Program-made: the position numbers and the translations under genes | Notes under the pieces: generated by a model | The model's database searches: none | What the model was told of the DNA's origin: nothing | Seen by the model: the letters and a program-made list of their open reading frames with translations, nothing else | Part shown: piece by piece, positions 16,799-25,817 of the stretch | How positions within the stretch are numbered: position 1 is the first letter of the stretch | How the letters are laid out: the number at the start of each line of letters is the position of its first letter | Source of the DNA: Marinobacter sp. LA51 | GTDB taxonomy: Bacteria; Pseudomonadota; Gammaproteobacteria; Pseudomonadales; Oleiphilaceae | Length of the DNA: 64,000 nucleotides | Reading direction: 5' to 3' | NCBI RefSeq assembly: GCF_030297175.1 | Contig: NZ_AP028070.1 | Span: 3,710,519 to 3,774,518, forward strand

Positions 16799-17098
16799 AT
16801 AAGCACCTAACAGCGTATTCAACGAACGCGTTCGTATAACTCGCATTCGTATAATTCCAGTTCCAGTCCCTCTCTGCCTTCCGAAAAACAACCAAAACCA
16901 GAAAGTTATCAAGAACCCCAACGGCTACCGCCGGAGTTATACGCCCTACCCAGCTCACCAAACCGTGCACCGACTGGGCGTATAACTCCAGAACGCCACA
17001 TTCACTACCCTAAACATATCAGAGAGTTATAGGTTTCGCGCGTAAGCCGACCGGAGATTTGCGAATGGGTTTGTATAACTCCGGCCGATTATGGGTAA
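16799..17098. repeat. GTATAACTC/GAGTTATAC repeat cluster downstream of nrdB
   Basis: About 300 bp without a gene. It holds repeated copies of one motif in both orientations: 16833-16842, 16933-16946 (GGAGTTATACGCCC), 16976-16989 (its exact inverse), 17073-17085 (inverse of 16930-16942), and weaker copies at 16847-16855 and 17022-17031. GTATAAC and GTTATAC resemble attC core sites, so this may be the recombination end of the cassette array or an unrelated repeat family. Confidence 0.5.
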
Positions 17099-18163
17099 TC
17101 ACCACTCCAGCTGCGCCCCAGTCTGATACTCAATCACCCGGGTCTCGAAGAAGTTCTTCTCCTTGCGCATGGTGGCCTGCTCATCCAGCCAGGGCGAGAC
17201 GTTTTTCGCGCCCGGGAAGGGCTCGTCCAGGCCGACAGTCCGAGCGCGGCGGTTGGCCACGAAGCGGAACTGTTCGCTGTGGTATTCGGCGGAGTAGCCG
17301 AGGATGGGGTCGCGCAGGATGTACTTGGCGTAGGCGCTTTCGGCGGCTTCCGATTCGTCCCACATGTCGCGCACGGCTTTCGGGTCGAAGGTGATGTTCT
17401 CCTCCTCCACAATCTGATTCACCACCTTCAGGCCGAAGGAAAAGTGCATGGCCTCGTCCCGCAGAATGTACTGCAGCTGCTCGCCGGTGCCGCGCATCAG
17501 GCCACGGCGCTGCAGGGCAAAGATCGGGCTAAAGCCGTTATAGAACCAGGTGCCCTCAAACACCGCCGCGAAGAACAGGTAGGACATGATGAATTCCTGC
17601 AGGTCGTCGCGGTTGCGCAGGTTCATGCCCGGGCGCATGGCGGCGTCCAGCCGGCGGTTGGCGATTTGGATCTTGCCGTTGATCGCCGGCACTACCCGGT
17701 AGCGGTTGTAGATCTCGCTCTGGTCCAGGTTGAGGGTTTCGATGCAGTGCTGGTACGCCCAGGTATGCATGGCTTCCTCGTACACCTGCCGGGCCTGGTA
17801 GATCTGAAGCTCCGGCGCGCTCATCTTCTCCATCACCGCCAGGCCGATGTTGCGCATGGCCAGGATGTCGGAGGTGGTGAGGTAGGCCAGCACGTTTTCG
17901 TACACGTGCTTTTCCGGCGCGGTCAGCCGGTGGTGGTAGTCGTGAACGTCCTGGGCCATGTTCACGTCCAGTGGGGTCCAGTGGTTCTTGTTGGCGTTCA
18001 TGAAGTACTCCCAGGCCCAGGGATACTTGAACGGCGCCAGCTGGTTAACATCGGTGTCGCCGTTGATCACGCGTTTGTCGTCCACGTTCACCGGGGCCGG
18101 GCCGGAGGTATTTCCGGCGCTGGCTGTGGCCTGGGTTTTGGGTTCGTCGTCCCAGTCGAGCAT
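17099..18163 (-). CDS. nrdB: Ribonucleoside-diphosphate reductase class Ia, beta subunit
   Basis: 354-residue diiron radical subunit. Visible ligands and radical site: D99, E130 and H133 (EEAMH), tyrosyl-radical Y137 (H-x3-Y), E203 (FEGTW), E237 and H240 (RDEAMH). The C-terminal tail ETRVIEYQTGAQLEW is the part that docks to NrdA. It partners NrdA to reduce ribonucleotides for DNA synthesis under oxygen. Lies 30 bp after nrdA with a ribosome site (GGAGG) just before the ATG, so it is in one operon behind the cobalamin riboswitch. Confidence 0.97.
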   Translation of the reverse strand: MLDWDDEPKTQATASAGNTSGPAPVNVDDKRVINGDTDVNQLAPFKYPWAWEYFMNANKNHWTPLDVNMAQDVHDYHHRLTAPEKHVYENVLAYLTTSDILAMRNIGLAVMEKMSAPELQIYQARQVYEEAMHTWAYQHCIETLNLDQSEIYNRYRVVPAINGKIQIANRRLDAAMRPGMNLRNRDDLQEFIMSYLFFAAVFEGTWFYNGFSPIFALQRRGLMRGTGEQLQYILRDEAMHFSFGLKVVNQIVEEENITFDPKAVRDMWDESEAAESAYAKYILRDPILGYSAEYHSEQFRFVANRRARTVGLDEPFPGAKNVSPWLDEQATMRKEKNFFETRVIEYQTGAQLEW

Positions 18164-18193
18164 GGTGATGCCTCCTGAAAAATAAGTAAGTGG

Positions 18194-20977
18194 TTACTGA
18201 CAGGCTTCGCAGTCTGGGTCGTCGATGCTGCACACCTGGGGCTGCGGAGCCATCTCAGGTGCCGGTGTCGCGGCCGATGCGGTCTTTTCCGCCCCGGTAG
18301 CCCCGAGCGAGCGCAGGTAATAGGTGGTCTTCAGGCCCCGTTCCCAGGCCAGCTGATACAGGGCGTCCAGCTTCTTGCCGCTGGGCTCGGCCATATACAG
18401 GTTCAGGCTCTGGGCCTGGTCCAACCATTTCTGCCGGCGCGCGGCGGCTTCCACCAGCCAGCGGGCGTCAATCTCGAAGGCGGTGGCGTAGCGGGCCTTG
18501 AGCTCGGTGGGTATGCGATCAATCTGCTGCACCGAGCCGTCGAAGTATTTCAGGTCGTTGACCATCACGTTGTCCCACAGGCCTTCGGCCTTCAGGTCCC
18601 GCACCAGCGACGGATTCACCACCGTGAACTCACCGGACAAGTTCGATTTCACGAACAGGTTCTGGTACGCCGGCTCGATGGACTGGGACACGCCCACGAT
18701 GTTGGAGATGGTGGCCGTGGGCGCAATCGCCATGACGTTGCTGTTGCGCATGCCATGCTCGGCGATCAGCTCGCGGATTGGGGTCCAGTCCAGGCGGGCC
18801 TCGGTGTTCACGGAGAAGTCCCCTTCCCGACGTGCCTGTTCCAACAGGCTGATGGAATCGATGGGAAGGGTGCCCTGTTGCCACAGCGAGCCGTCGTAGG
18901 TGTCGTAGGCACCGCGTTCACCGGCCAGGGTGGCGGAGGCGCGAATAGCAAAGTAGCTGAGCTGCTCCATCGCCAGGTCGGCGAACTCCACCGCCTCGGC
19001 GCTGGCGTACGGCAAGCCCAGTTGGTACAGCGCATCCTGAAAGCCCATCAGACCCAGGCCAACAGGACGATGCTGGAGGTTGGAGTTGCGGGCCTGGGGC
19101 ACCGCGTAGAAGTTGATATCGATAACGTTGTCGAGCATGCGCACGGCGGTGTTAACGGTGCGCTCCAGGCGCTGCACGTCCAGCTCGCCGTCGGCAATGT
19201 GAGCCGCCAGGTTTACCGAACCCAGGTTGCACACGGCAATCTCGTCAGCGTTGGTGTTCAGGGTGATTTCCGTGCACAGGTTCGAGCTGTGCACCACGCC
19301 GCGGTGCTGCTGGGGCGAGCGAAGGTTGCACGGGTCCTTGAAGGTGATCCAGGGGTGGCCGGTCTCAAACAGGACGGTCAGCATCTTGCGCCACAGCTGC
19401 TTGGCGGGAATCTTCTTGAACAGGGCAATCTTGCCCTGCTCCGCCAGCGCCTCGTAGTGCTCGTAGCGGGTGCGGAATTCGTTGCCGTAGAGGTCGTGCA
19501 GGTCCGGCGCATCGCTGGGCGAGAACAGGGTCCAGTCCCGGTCTTCGCGCATGCGTTCAATCAGCAAATCCGGCACCCAGTTAGCGGTGTTCATGTCGTG
19601 GGTGCGGCGGCGCTCGTCGCCGGTGTTCTTGCGCAGTTCCAGGAACTCTTCGATGTCCAGGTGCCAGCTTTCCAGATAGGCACACACCGCGCCCTTGCGC
19701 TTGCCGCCCTGGTTGACCGCCACCGCGGTGTCGTTCACCACTTTCAGGAACGGCACCACACCCTGGCTCTGGCCGTTGGTGCCCTTGATGTGCGCGCCCA
19801 GTGAACGGACCGGGGTCCAGTCGTTGCCCAGGCCACCGGCCCATTTCGAGAGCATGGCGTTGTCGCGGATGGCACCGTAGATGTCTTCCAGATCATCGCC
19901 CACGGTGGTCAGGTAGCAGGACGACAGCTGGGAATGGCGGGTGCCGCTGTTGAACAGGGTTGGCGTGGAGGCCATGTAGTCGAAGCTGGACAACAGCTCA
20001 TAGAATTCGATGGCACGGGCGTTGGAGTCGTCCTCGCGCAGGGCCAGGCCCATGGCCACGCGCATGAAGAACACCTGGGGCAGCTCCAGGCGGGCCTTGT
20101 TCCAGTGCAGGAAGTAGCGGTCGTACAGGGTTTGCAGGCCGAGGAAGCCGAACTGCCTGTCGCGCTCTGGTTTCAGGGCCGCGCCCAGACGTTCCAGATC
20201 AAACGCAGCCAGGGCTTCGTCCAGCAGTTCGTAGCGGATACCGGCGTGGATGAAGGCACTCAGGGCTTGTGGATAAATCTCCGCCAGCGGCACCTCTGTG
20301 GATAAATCCAGCGCCGACACGGTTTCCAGGCGCAGTTGCTCCAGCAGCAGGCGAGCGGTGACGGCGCTGTAGTCCGGCTCACGTTCAATGCGGCTGCGGG
20401 CGGTCATCACCAGGGCCGACAGCACGTCTGCCTCGGCGATGCCGTCGTACAGGTTGGTCACGGCATCTTCCACCAGGGTGTCGCCATCGATGCCTTCAAG
20501 GCCGGCGGCGGCCTGCTCCACCTGCAGTTTCATCAGGCCCAGGTCCAGGGGTGCGGTCTCGCCACTGATTTTCTTCACGGTCAGGTGTGGGTGGGCTTCC
20601 ACCGGCGCATGAAGGGCGCGTTCGCGGGCGTGTTCTTCCCGGTACAGAACATAGGCCCGGGCCACTCGCTGCTCTTCGGCGCGCATCAGCGCCAGTTCCA
20701 CCTGGTCCTGAATATCCTCGATATGCACCTTGCCGCCAGCTTTCAGGCGCCGGCCAATAGCGTGTGCCACCTGTTCGGTGACCCGGTGCACGGCGTCGTT
20801 GATGTGGGCCGAACCGGCGGCCTGGTCGCCTTCCACGGCAAGGAAGGCCTTGGTCACGGCGACACTGATCTTGGACGGATTGAAGCCAACGAGGGTGCCG
20901 TTGCGTTTAATAACCTGAAGGGATTCGGTGTTGGCCGGGGCCGAGGATTGAGGTTCGGCTAGAGCAGAGGCGGACAT
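18194..20977 (-). CDS. nrdA: Ribonucleoside-diphosphate reductase class Ia, alpha subunit
   Basis: 927-residue catalytic subunit. The N-terminus has an ATP-cone (about 20-110, VIKRNGTLVGFNPSKI) and a second cone-like segment (about 135-225, VKKISGETAPLDLGLMKLQV), larger than the single cone of E. coli NrdA and typical of many gammaproteobacteria. The catalytic region contains SNLCTEITLNTN and AVCNLGSVNLA. The tail carries redox cysteines (C916, C923, C926; DCEAC). Overall dATP regulation through the first cone is expected from the family. AGGAG lies 6-7 nt before the ATG. First gene of nrdAB. Confidence 0.97.
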   Translation of the reverse strand: MSASALAEPQSSAPANTESLQVIKRNGTLVGFNPSKISVAVTKAFLAVEGDQAAGSAHINDAVHRVTEQVAHAIGRRLKAGGKVHIEDIQDQVELALMRAEEQRVARAYVLYREEHARERALHAPVEAHPHLTVKKISGETAPLDLGLMKLQVEQAAAGLEGIDGDTLVEDAVTNLYDGIAEADVLSALVMTARSRIEREPDYSAVTARLLLEQLRLETVSALDLSTEVPLAEIYPQALSAFIHAGIRYELLDEALAAFDLERLGAALKPERDRQFGFLGLQTLYDRYFLHWNKARLELPQVFFMRVAMGLALREDDSNARAIEFYELLSSFDYMASTPTLFNSGTRHSQLSSCYLTTVGDDLEDIYGAIRDNAMLSKWAGGLGNDWTPVRSLGAHIKGTNGQSQGVVPFLKVVNDTAVAVNQGGKRKGAVCAYLESWHLDIEEFLELRKNTGDERRRTHDMNTANWVPDLLIERMREDRDWTLFSPSDAPDLHDLYGNEFRTRYEHYEALAEQGKIALFKKIPAKQLWRKMLTVLFETGHPWITFKDPCNLRSPQQHRGVVHSSNLCTEITLNTNADEIAVCNLGSVNLAAHIADGELDVQRLERTVNTAVRMLDNVIDINFYAVPQARNSNLQHRPVGLGLMGFQDALYQLGLPYASAEAVEFADLAMEQLSYFAIRASATLAGERGAYDTYDGSLWQQGTLPIDSISLLEQARREGDFSVNTEARLDWTPIRELIAEHGMRNSNVMAIAPTATISNIVGVSQSIEPAYQNLFVKSNLSGEFTVVNPSLVRDLKAEGLWDNVMVNDLKYFDGSVQQIDRIPTELKARYATAFEIDARWLVEAAARRQKWLDQAQSLNLYMAEPSGKKLDALYQLAWERGLKTTYYLRSLGATGAEKTASAATPAPEMAPQPQVCSIDDPDCEACQ
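20268..20305 (+). other. Two DnaA-box sequences inside nrdA
   Basis: Two identical copies of TGTGGATAAATC (DnaA box TGTGGATAA, 20268-20276 and 20297-20305), 29 bp apart within the nrdA coding region. Could be chance or a DnaA-titration site. Confidence 0.35.
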
Positions 20978-21159
20978 GCTGAGTTCTCCTGAATACGCGT
21001 TGAATTCTATAACCTTCGCGTACGCAGGACGGAGCGGGGGGCGCTCGCCAAGACCTGGCGGAACTTCCCTGTCCGTTTGCTGCTCACCTTAATCGGGCCG
21101 AATGCAGGCGCCTGAGTCGCGAAGGTGCAGTCGCGCTGTTCTCCAATGTGGTGGACAAC

Positions 21160-21322
21160 AGCACCTCCTCGGCAGGTCTTCGGACTCAGGAGCGTGAACC
21201 GTTCGATTCGGCCTCGCGTGGCGACTTCCCGGCTTGCGCCAGTGTCTTTATGCCACGCTCGTTCTCCATTACCGCTGCGCGTCAGTTCCGGATTCTCACC
21301 GGATTCCCGATACCACGATGCT
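21160..21322 (-). promoter_or_regulatory. Cobalamin riboswitch upstream of nrdAB
   Basis: On the minus strand the core elements appear in order: P1 half AGCATC, GGGAATCCGGTGAGAATCC, GGAACTGACGCGCAGCGGTAA, GGGAAGTCGCCACG, then the B12 box GTCCGAAGACCTGCC (ends 21171) and P1 closing half GGTGCT (21160-21165). Adenosylcobalamin binding to such leaders lowers expression of the downstream gene; in front of a class Ia reductase it would switch the cell to a B12-dependent class II reductase. The expression platform (21159-20978) was not resolved. Confidence 0.92.
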
Positions 21323-21359
21323 CAAAAAATCAACATATGGTATTTGACCAAGGATTCGA

Positions 21360-21390
21360 ACACTATATACAGAGAATTTCAGAGGAACAA
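21360..21390 (-). promoter_or_regulatory. nrdAB promoter with NrdR-like box
   Basis: Minus strand: -35 TTGTTC (21385-21390), 17-nt spacer, -10 TATAGT (21362-21367), placing the transcript start about 35 nt before the riboswitch. The plus strand at 21360-21374 reads ACACTATATACAGAG, close to the NrdR consensus (ACAC-TATATA-GTGT type), overlapping the -10. A convincing second NrdR box was not found at the expected spacing. Confidence 0.5.
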
Positions 21391-21482
21391 GGCACTTCCG
21401 CGGATTTTTCCGGTCACTACTTGGTCACTATCCAGTCGCTATTCAGTCAACTACCCTTTCCAAAAACACTGCGAGGTACCGC

Positions 21483-22208
21483 ATGCAGCAAGTTCCCCGA
21501 CTTACCCTGCCATTGATGCTGATGGCTCTGGCCCTGACATCGGGCAAGCTTTTCGCCGCCGAACCGCTATTGCAGCCGTTCTCCCAGATATCAGCGCTCA
21601 CCGAGGGTTGGGAGCCTCTGGAATTCCCGAAAATTGATCAGCATTCCCAGTATGAATTGGTGACCGACAACGGCACTCAGGTGGTGAAGGCGCAAACCAA
21701 CGGCGGCGCCTCGGGTCTGATTGCCCGGCTCGACTTGAAACCGACCGACTCGCTGATTCTGCGCTGGCGCTGGAAGGTGTCGAACGTGTTTGAGAAGGGC
21801 AACGCCCGGGAGAAGTCCGGGGACGATTACCCGGCCCGGATCTATGTGGCGTTCAAGTTCCAGCCTGATAAGGCCGGGTTCTTCGAACGAGCCAAACGCA
21901 AGGCGGTGGAAGTGGTGTTTGGTGAGTCTCTGCCCGGCAATGCCCTGAATTACATCTGGGCCAACGAGGTACCCGAGGGTGACATTGTGCCCAACCCCTA
22001 CACCGACAGCACGATGATGGTGGCGGTTAATTCCGGCAACGCGCAGGCCGGCGAGTGGGTCACGGTGGAACGGGATATTGTCGCGGATTACCGCCAGGCC
22101 TTTGGCGAGGCACCGCCACCGCTGGTGGGCATTGCTATCATGTCGGATTCTGACAATACCGGCGAATCTGCCACCGCCTGGTACGGCGATATCACTCTAT
22201 CGCCCTGA
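21483..22208 (+). CDS. DUF3047 family exported protein
   Basis: 241 residues with a signal peptide (to about FAAEP, 25). The body matches DUF3047: LILRWRWKVSNVF, KSGDDYPARIYVAFKF, NYIWANEVPEG, NPYTDSTMMVAVNSG, VGIAIMSDSDNTGESATAWYGDI. A periplasmic beta-sandwich fold is likely; function unknown. Convergent with a solute-binding protein gene, only 12 bp apart. Confidence 0.85.
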   Translation: MQQVPRLTLPLMLMALALTSGKLFAAEPLLQPFSQISALTEGWEPLEFPKIDQHSQYELVTDNGTQVVKAQTNGGASGLIARLDLKPTDSLILRWRWKVSNVFEKGNAREKSGDDYPARIYVAFKFQPDKAGFFERAKRKAVEVVFGESLPGNALNYIWANEVPEGDIVPNPYTDSTMMVAVNSGNAQAGEWVTVERDIVADYRQAFGEAPPPLVGIAIMSDSDNTGESATAWYGDITLSP

Positions 22209-22220
22209 AACAATCAGGCC

Positions 22221-23051
22221 TTAGCGATAGGGCTCGGGGAACCCGGGAATAACGAAACCTGGGGATAACTCGCGCACCGGCGGGACCTCGCCGGCCTCGA
22301 CCAGCCGCAGGTAGGCGTCGTCGAATTCTTCCCGCAGGATCGCCGCTCGTGGGTGGGCCAATGAGAACAGCCAGGCCGCATTGCGGGTGCGCACTTCCGA
22401 ATGGAGTATGTGATCATCGTACGGGGCGGTCAGGATCTGCTCGATGGGTTGGCGGTAGTCGAGCAGATAGTCGCCGCGGTTGCGCTTGAGCATATTGATG
22501 GCAGCACGGTGATCGGGCGCCTCGGTGATGCGGATGTCTTCGGCCCGGTTCAGCCAGTTGATCAAGCCAGCGTATGTGTAGCCGGCAATCACAATCACGC
22601 GCTTGCCACTCAGCTGATCGAAATGCTCCAGCGGACGGCCCTTGTCCTGGCAATACCAGGCACTCAACTGGACCGGCATGGGGCTGACCCAGCTTTCCAG
22701 CACTTCACCGTTGAGAATCGGAATATTGGTCAGGCCGGGCCAGACATCGATCTGGCCCGTTTTTAGATACAGATAGACCCGGCTGATCGGCAAATGAACG
22801 AAATCGGGAACGTAACCGGCCTCCTGAACAACCTTACGGGTGATGTCGATCAGCTCGCCGTCTGCGTCGCCGTTTTCATTGCGAAAGGTGATCGGTGGAA
22901 ATTCCACGTAGGCGATACGCAGCGTCTTGTCGGTCGTTTCTTCGCCTACAACAGGGGTTGCCGCCAGCAAGGAAAACAACAACAGCCAAAAACCGTGGAC
23001 CACGGCGCGGAACCAATCAGTGCGAGTGTGCGGGTTACTGCGATGGTTCAT
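22221..23051 (-). CDS. Periplasmic substrate-binding protein (SBP_bac_3 type), orphan
   Basis: 276 residues: signal peptide (hydrophobic 19-36, ending near VVGEE), then a bacterial extracellular solute-binding family 3 fold (LRIAYVEFPPITFRNENGD, IDVWPGLTNIPI, GKRVIVIAGYTYAGLI, LLDYRQPIEQIL). No ABC permease or ATPase is adjacent, so it may be a sensor-type or orphan binding protein rather than an importer subunit. Ligand unknown; an amino acid is the family default. Confidence 0.75.
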   Translation of the reverse strand: MNHRSNPHTRTDWFRAVVHGFWLLLFSLLAATPVVGEETTDKTLRIAYVEFPPITFRNENGDADGELIDITRKVVQEAGYVPDFVHLPISRVYLYLKTGQIDVWPGLTNIPILNGEVLESWVSPMPVQLSAWYCQDKGRPLEHFDQLSGKRVIVIAGYTYAGLINWLNRAEDIRITEAPDHRAAINMLKRNRGDYLLDYRQPIEQILTAPYDDHILHSEVRTRNAAWLFSLAHPRAAILREEFDDAYLRLVEAGEVPPVRELSPGFVIPGFPEPYR

Positions 23052-23142
23052 TAAGTATTTTTTTTATGCTCAATTTTCGCTAAAGCTTATCAGACCCGCA
23101 GTAAACTGCACTGACTGGTTTGGGAATTTTTCGAACCGGTTA

Positions 23143-24648
23143 TCAAATGTGGTTAATCACCATGTACAGGCCAACACCCCCCATCACCAGGGTGTAGGGG
23201 AAGGCCATAATCACCATGCGCCCATAAGACAGCCGAACCAGCGGCGCAATGGCCGAGGTAAGCAGAAACAGGAACGCCGCCTGGCCGTTGGGAGTCGCCA
23301 CACTCGGCAGGTTGGTGCCGGTGTTGATAGCGACAGCGAGTGCCTGGAAATGGGGGTAACTGATGCTACCGGCGTCCAACGCCTGCTTGACCTCACTGAT
23401 GTAAACCGTGGCTACGAATACATTGTCACTGATCATCGACAGGATACCGTTAGCAACAAAGAACCAGCCCGGCTGGCTGCTTTCCGGCAGGCTCAGCACC
23501 AGATCGATAATCGGCTTGAACAGGTGCTGCTCGTGGATCACCGCAACCACCGCGAAGAACACCACCAGCAGTGACGTGAACGGCAGCGACTCCTGGAAGG
23601 CTTTACCAATCTGGTGTTCATCGGTGATGCCGGTGAACGAGGTGATCAGGATAATTACCAGGAGGCCGATCAAGCCCACTTCCGCCAGATGGAACGCCAG
23701 GCCAATCACCAGAATGGCGGCGGCCAAAGCCTGGATCCAGAGCGCGGCCTGGTCGGCCTTGGTGCGTTTGGAACGCTCGTTTTCGGCGAATTCTTCCAAT
23801 ACCCGGCGAACCGGCTTGGGCAGGCGCCCGCCGTAGCCAAACCAACGCAGCTTCTCCAGCGCCCAGCAGGTAAACAAACCGGCAAACAGTACCGGGATGC
23901 TTACCGGCGCCATGGTCAGGAAGAAATCGGCAAAATCCCAGCCCACTACTTTGGCGATCAACAGGTTCTGCGGCTCACCCACCATGGTGGACACACCGCC
24001 AAGGGCGGTACCGATGGCGCCGTGCATCAGCAGGCTGCGCATGAAGGCCCGGAAATTCTCCAGGTCTTCCCGGTGCAGCTCCACCACCTCGTCGTCACTG
24101 CCGGCGTTGTGGTCGTTATGGTGGTAGCCCTTGCCGGAGGCAACCTTGTGATACACCGAGTAGAAGCCGACTGCGACACTGATGATTACCGCGGTGACCG
24201 TCAAGGCATCCAGAAACGCCGACAACACGGCAGCGGCACCACAAAACAGCAGTGACAGTGCGGATTTGGAACGCACGCCCACCAAAATCTGGGTGAAGGT
24301 AACCAGCAACAGCTCCTTCATGAAGTAAATTCCGGCCACCATGAACATCAGCAGCAGGATCACCGGGAAGTTGGTCAGCACTTCCAGATACACCGCATCC
24401 GGCGTGGTCAGGCCAATCAACAGGGCTTCCACCGCCAGCAGCCCGCCGGGCAACAACGGATAGCACTTCAGGGCCATGGCCAGGGTAAAGATAAACTCGG
24501 CAATCAACAGCCAGCCCGCCGTGCCCGGCCCCAACAGATACATGACAATGGGATTAACAAGCAGGAACAGCAGGATGACCTGCTTGTACCAGACCGGAGC
24601 CTTACCAAGAAAATTGTGGGTAAAGCCGGAAATAACGGTATTAGGCAT
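23143..24648 (-). CDS. nhaB: Na+/H+ antiporter NhaB
   Basis: 501-residue polytopic membrane protein of typical NhaB length. Family signatures: [20 protein letters not shown] near the N-terminus, [51 protein letters not shown], and a C-terminal run [20 protein letters not shown]. It exchanges internal Na+ for external protons, consistent with a marine bacterium. Stand-alone gene; a 200-bp AT-rich region upstream should carry its promoter. Confidence 0.95.
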   Translation of the reverse strand: MPNTVISGFTHNFLGKAPVWYKQVILLFLLVNPIVMYLLGPGTAGWLLIAEFIFTLAMALKCYPLLPGGLLAVEALLIGLTTPDAVYLEVLTNFPVILLLMFMVAGIYFMKELLLVTFTQILVGVRSKSALSLLFCGAAAVLSAFLDALTVTAVIISVAVGFYSVYHKVASGKGYHHNDHNAGSDDEVVELHREDLENFRAFMRSLLMHGAIGTALGGVSTMVGEPQNLLIAKVVGWDFADFFLTMAPVSIPVLFAGLFTCWALEKLRWFGYGGRLPKPVRRVLEEFAENERSKRTKADQAALWIQALAAAILVIGLAFHLAEVGLIGLLVIILITSFTGITDEHQIGKAFQESLPFTSLLVVFFAVVAVIHEQHLFKPIIDLVLSLPESSQPGWFFVANGILSMISDNVFVATVYISEVKQALDAGSISYPHFQALAVAINTGTNLPSVATPNGQAAFLFLLTSAIAPLVRLSYGRMVIMAFPYTLVMGGVGLYMVINHI

Positions 24649-24783
24649 GGCGAAAGTCTTCTGGAAGCACGGTTTATTGGAATTATTGCGTAGTTATTCG
24701 TGGCTAATCGCAATCGACGGGGGTCAATGCGTCGGCCAAACTGATTATTTTCGTATTATTACTAAATTTTGTAGATTAAGTGA

Positions 24784-24815
24784 CCGCATTTTACCCGATT
24801 TCTCGGGCAATGCGG
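24784..24815. terminator. Hairpin downstream of badK
   Basis: Outer arms CCGCATT / AATGCGG and inner arms CCCGA / TCGGG form a stem-loop just past the badK stop (minus strand) and upstream of nhaB. There is no clear T run after it on either strand. Confidence 0.4.
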
Positions 24816-24846
24816 GCACTTGGTGAAAAAATATTACAAAATCATC

Positions 24847-25623
24847 TTATCGATGCTTCCAGTCCGGGCTGCGCTTCTCCAGGAAAGCGGCCATGCCTTC
24901 CTTGCGGTCTTCGGTGTCCAGACTCGCCCAGAACAGGCGGCGCTCGTAATCCACACCCGTCCCCAATGACGTCTCAAATGCCTGGTTAACGGCCTCCTTG
25001 TTCAGCATGGTCGCCATCAGGGAGTTTTTGGCGATCTCACCGGCCATGGCAATGGCATCGTCCACCAGCGTTGCTGCCGGAACAATGCGACAGACCAGGC
25101 CGCTGCGCTCGGCCTCTTCGGCATCCATCATGCGCCCGGTCAGGCACAGATCCATCGCCTTGGCCTTGCCGATAGCCCGGGTCAGGCGCTGGGTTCCACC
25201 GGCCCCTGGCAGAATGCCCAGCTTCACTTCCGGCTGACCAAAGCGGGCCGAATCGGCGGCAATGATCACATCACACATCATCGCCAGCTCACAGCCGCCA
25301 CCCAGGGCAACACCGGCAACCGCGGCAATGACCGGTTTCCGGCACCGTGTGACCTGCTCCCAGTTCGAGGAGATGAATTGCTCCCGATAGGCCCGGGAAA
25401 AATCCAGGGCCTGCATCTCGGAGATGTCTGCGCCGGCGGCGAACGCCTTTTCACTACCGGTGATGACGATTGCCCTGACCTTCTCGTCCTGTTCCAGGTC
25501 CTTGAGCAGGTCCGAAAGCTCCGACATCAAGGCGCTGTTCAGGGCGTTGAGAACCTTAGGACGATTGAGCCGGATTAATGCGACCGGATCATGGCGCTCT
25601 AGCAAGATATTGTTGTAAGTCAT
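24847..25623 (-). CDS. badK: Enoyl-CoA hydratase, probable cyclohex-1-ene-1-carboxyl-CoA hydratase
   Basis: 258-residue crotonase-fold protein: [20 protein letters not shown], oxyanion-hole segments [13 protein letters not shown] and [16 protein letters not shown], and the catalytic Glu pair region [20 protein letters not shown]. Start 25623 chosen from GGAGGCGGTT just upstream; a 34-residue extension is Cys/Tyr rich and unlike the family. Function assigned from divergent pairing with aliA-badHI-aliB: BadK hydrates cyclohexenecarboxyl-CoA to the 2-hydroxy compound. It could also be a general short-chain hydratase. Confidence 0.8.
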   Translation of the reverse strand: MTYNNILLERHDPVALIRLNRPKVLNALNSALMSELSDLLKDLEQDEKVRAIVITGSEKAFAAGADISEMQALDFSRAYREQFISSNWEQVTRCRKPVIAAVAGVALGGGCELAMMCDVIIAADSARFGQPEVKLGILPGAGGTQRLTRAIGKAKAMDLCLTGRMMDAEEAERSGLVCRIVPAATLVDDAIAMAGEIAKNSLMATMLNKEAVNQAFETSLGTGVDYERRLFWASLDTEDRKEGMAAFLEKRSPDWKHR

Positions 25624-25671
25624 AACCGCCTCCAAAAATTTCCAGGGTGTAGATCCTTTAAACCGCTTATA

Positions 25672-25700
25672 AAGATACCTCGAAATGCATGTTCCAACAA
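25672..25700 (-). promoter_or_regulatory. badK promoter
   Basis: Minus strand -35 TTGTTG (25695-25700), 17-nt spacer, -10 TATCTT (25672-25677). Its -35 lies 10 bp from the palindrome at 25710-25719. Confidence 0.45.
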
Positions 25701-25709
25701 AATATAAAA

Positions 25710-25719
25710 CAACATGTTG
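25710..25719. promoter_or_regulatory. Palindromic operator between badK and aliA promoters
   Basis: Perfect palindrome CAACATGTTG between the two divergent -35 elements and overlapping that of aliA. A MarR-family regulator (BadR) is encoded at the end of the aliA operon, making this a good candidate site. Confidence 0.5.
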
Positions 25720-25746
25720 ACACATTATTTTGAGTTGACGTATTTT
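25717..25746 (+). promoter_or_regulatory. aliA operon promoter
   Basis: -35 TTGACA (exact consensus, 25717-25722), 18-nt spacer, -10 TATTTT (25741-25746). The -35 overlaps the CAACATGTTG palindrome, fitting repression by a MarR protein. Confidence 0.5.
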
Positions 25747-25817
25747 TAAACAACGTCAGCAGTTGGCGCTGCCGGAATCGCCAACAACAAAAAATCCCGA
25801 CCCTAAAGGTGAATCAC

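Noticed and set aside
17279..20962. Several long plus-strand frames within nrdA and nrdB
   Set aside because: They are reverse-strand shadows of clearly identified genes; composition is rich in His, Val and Gly as expected for shadows.
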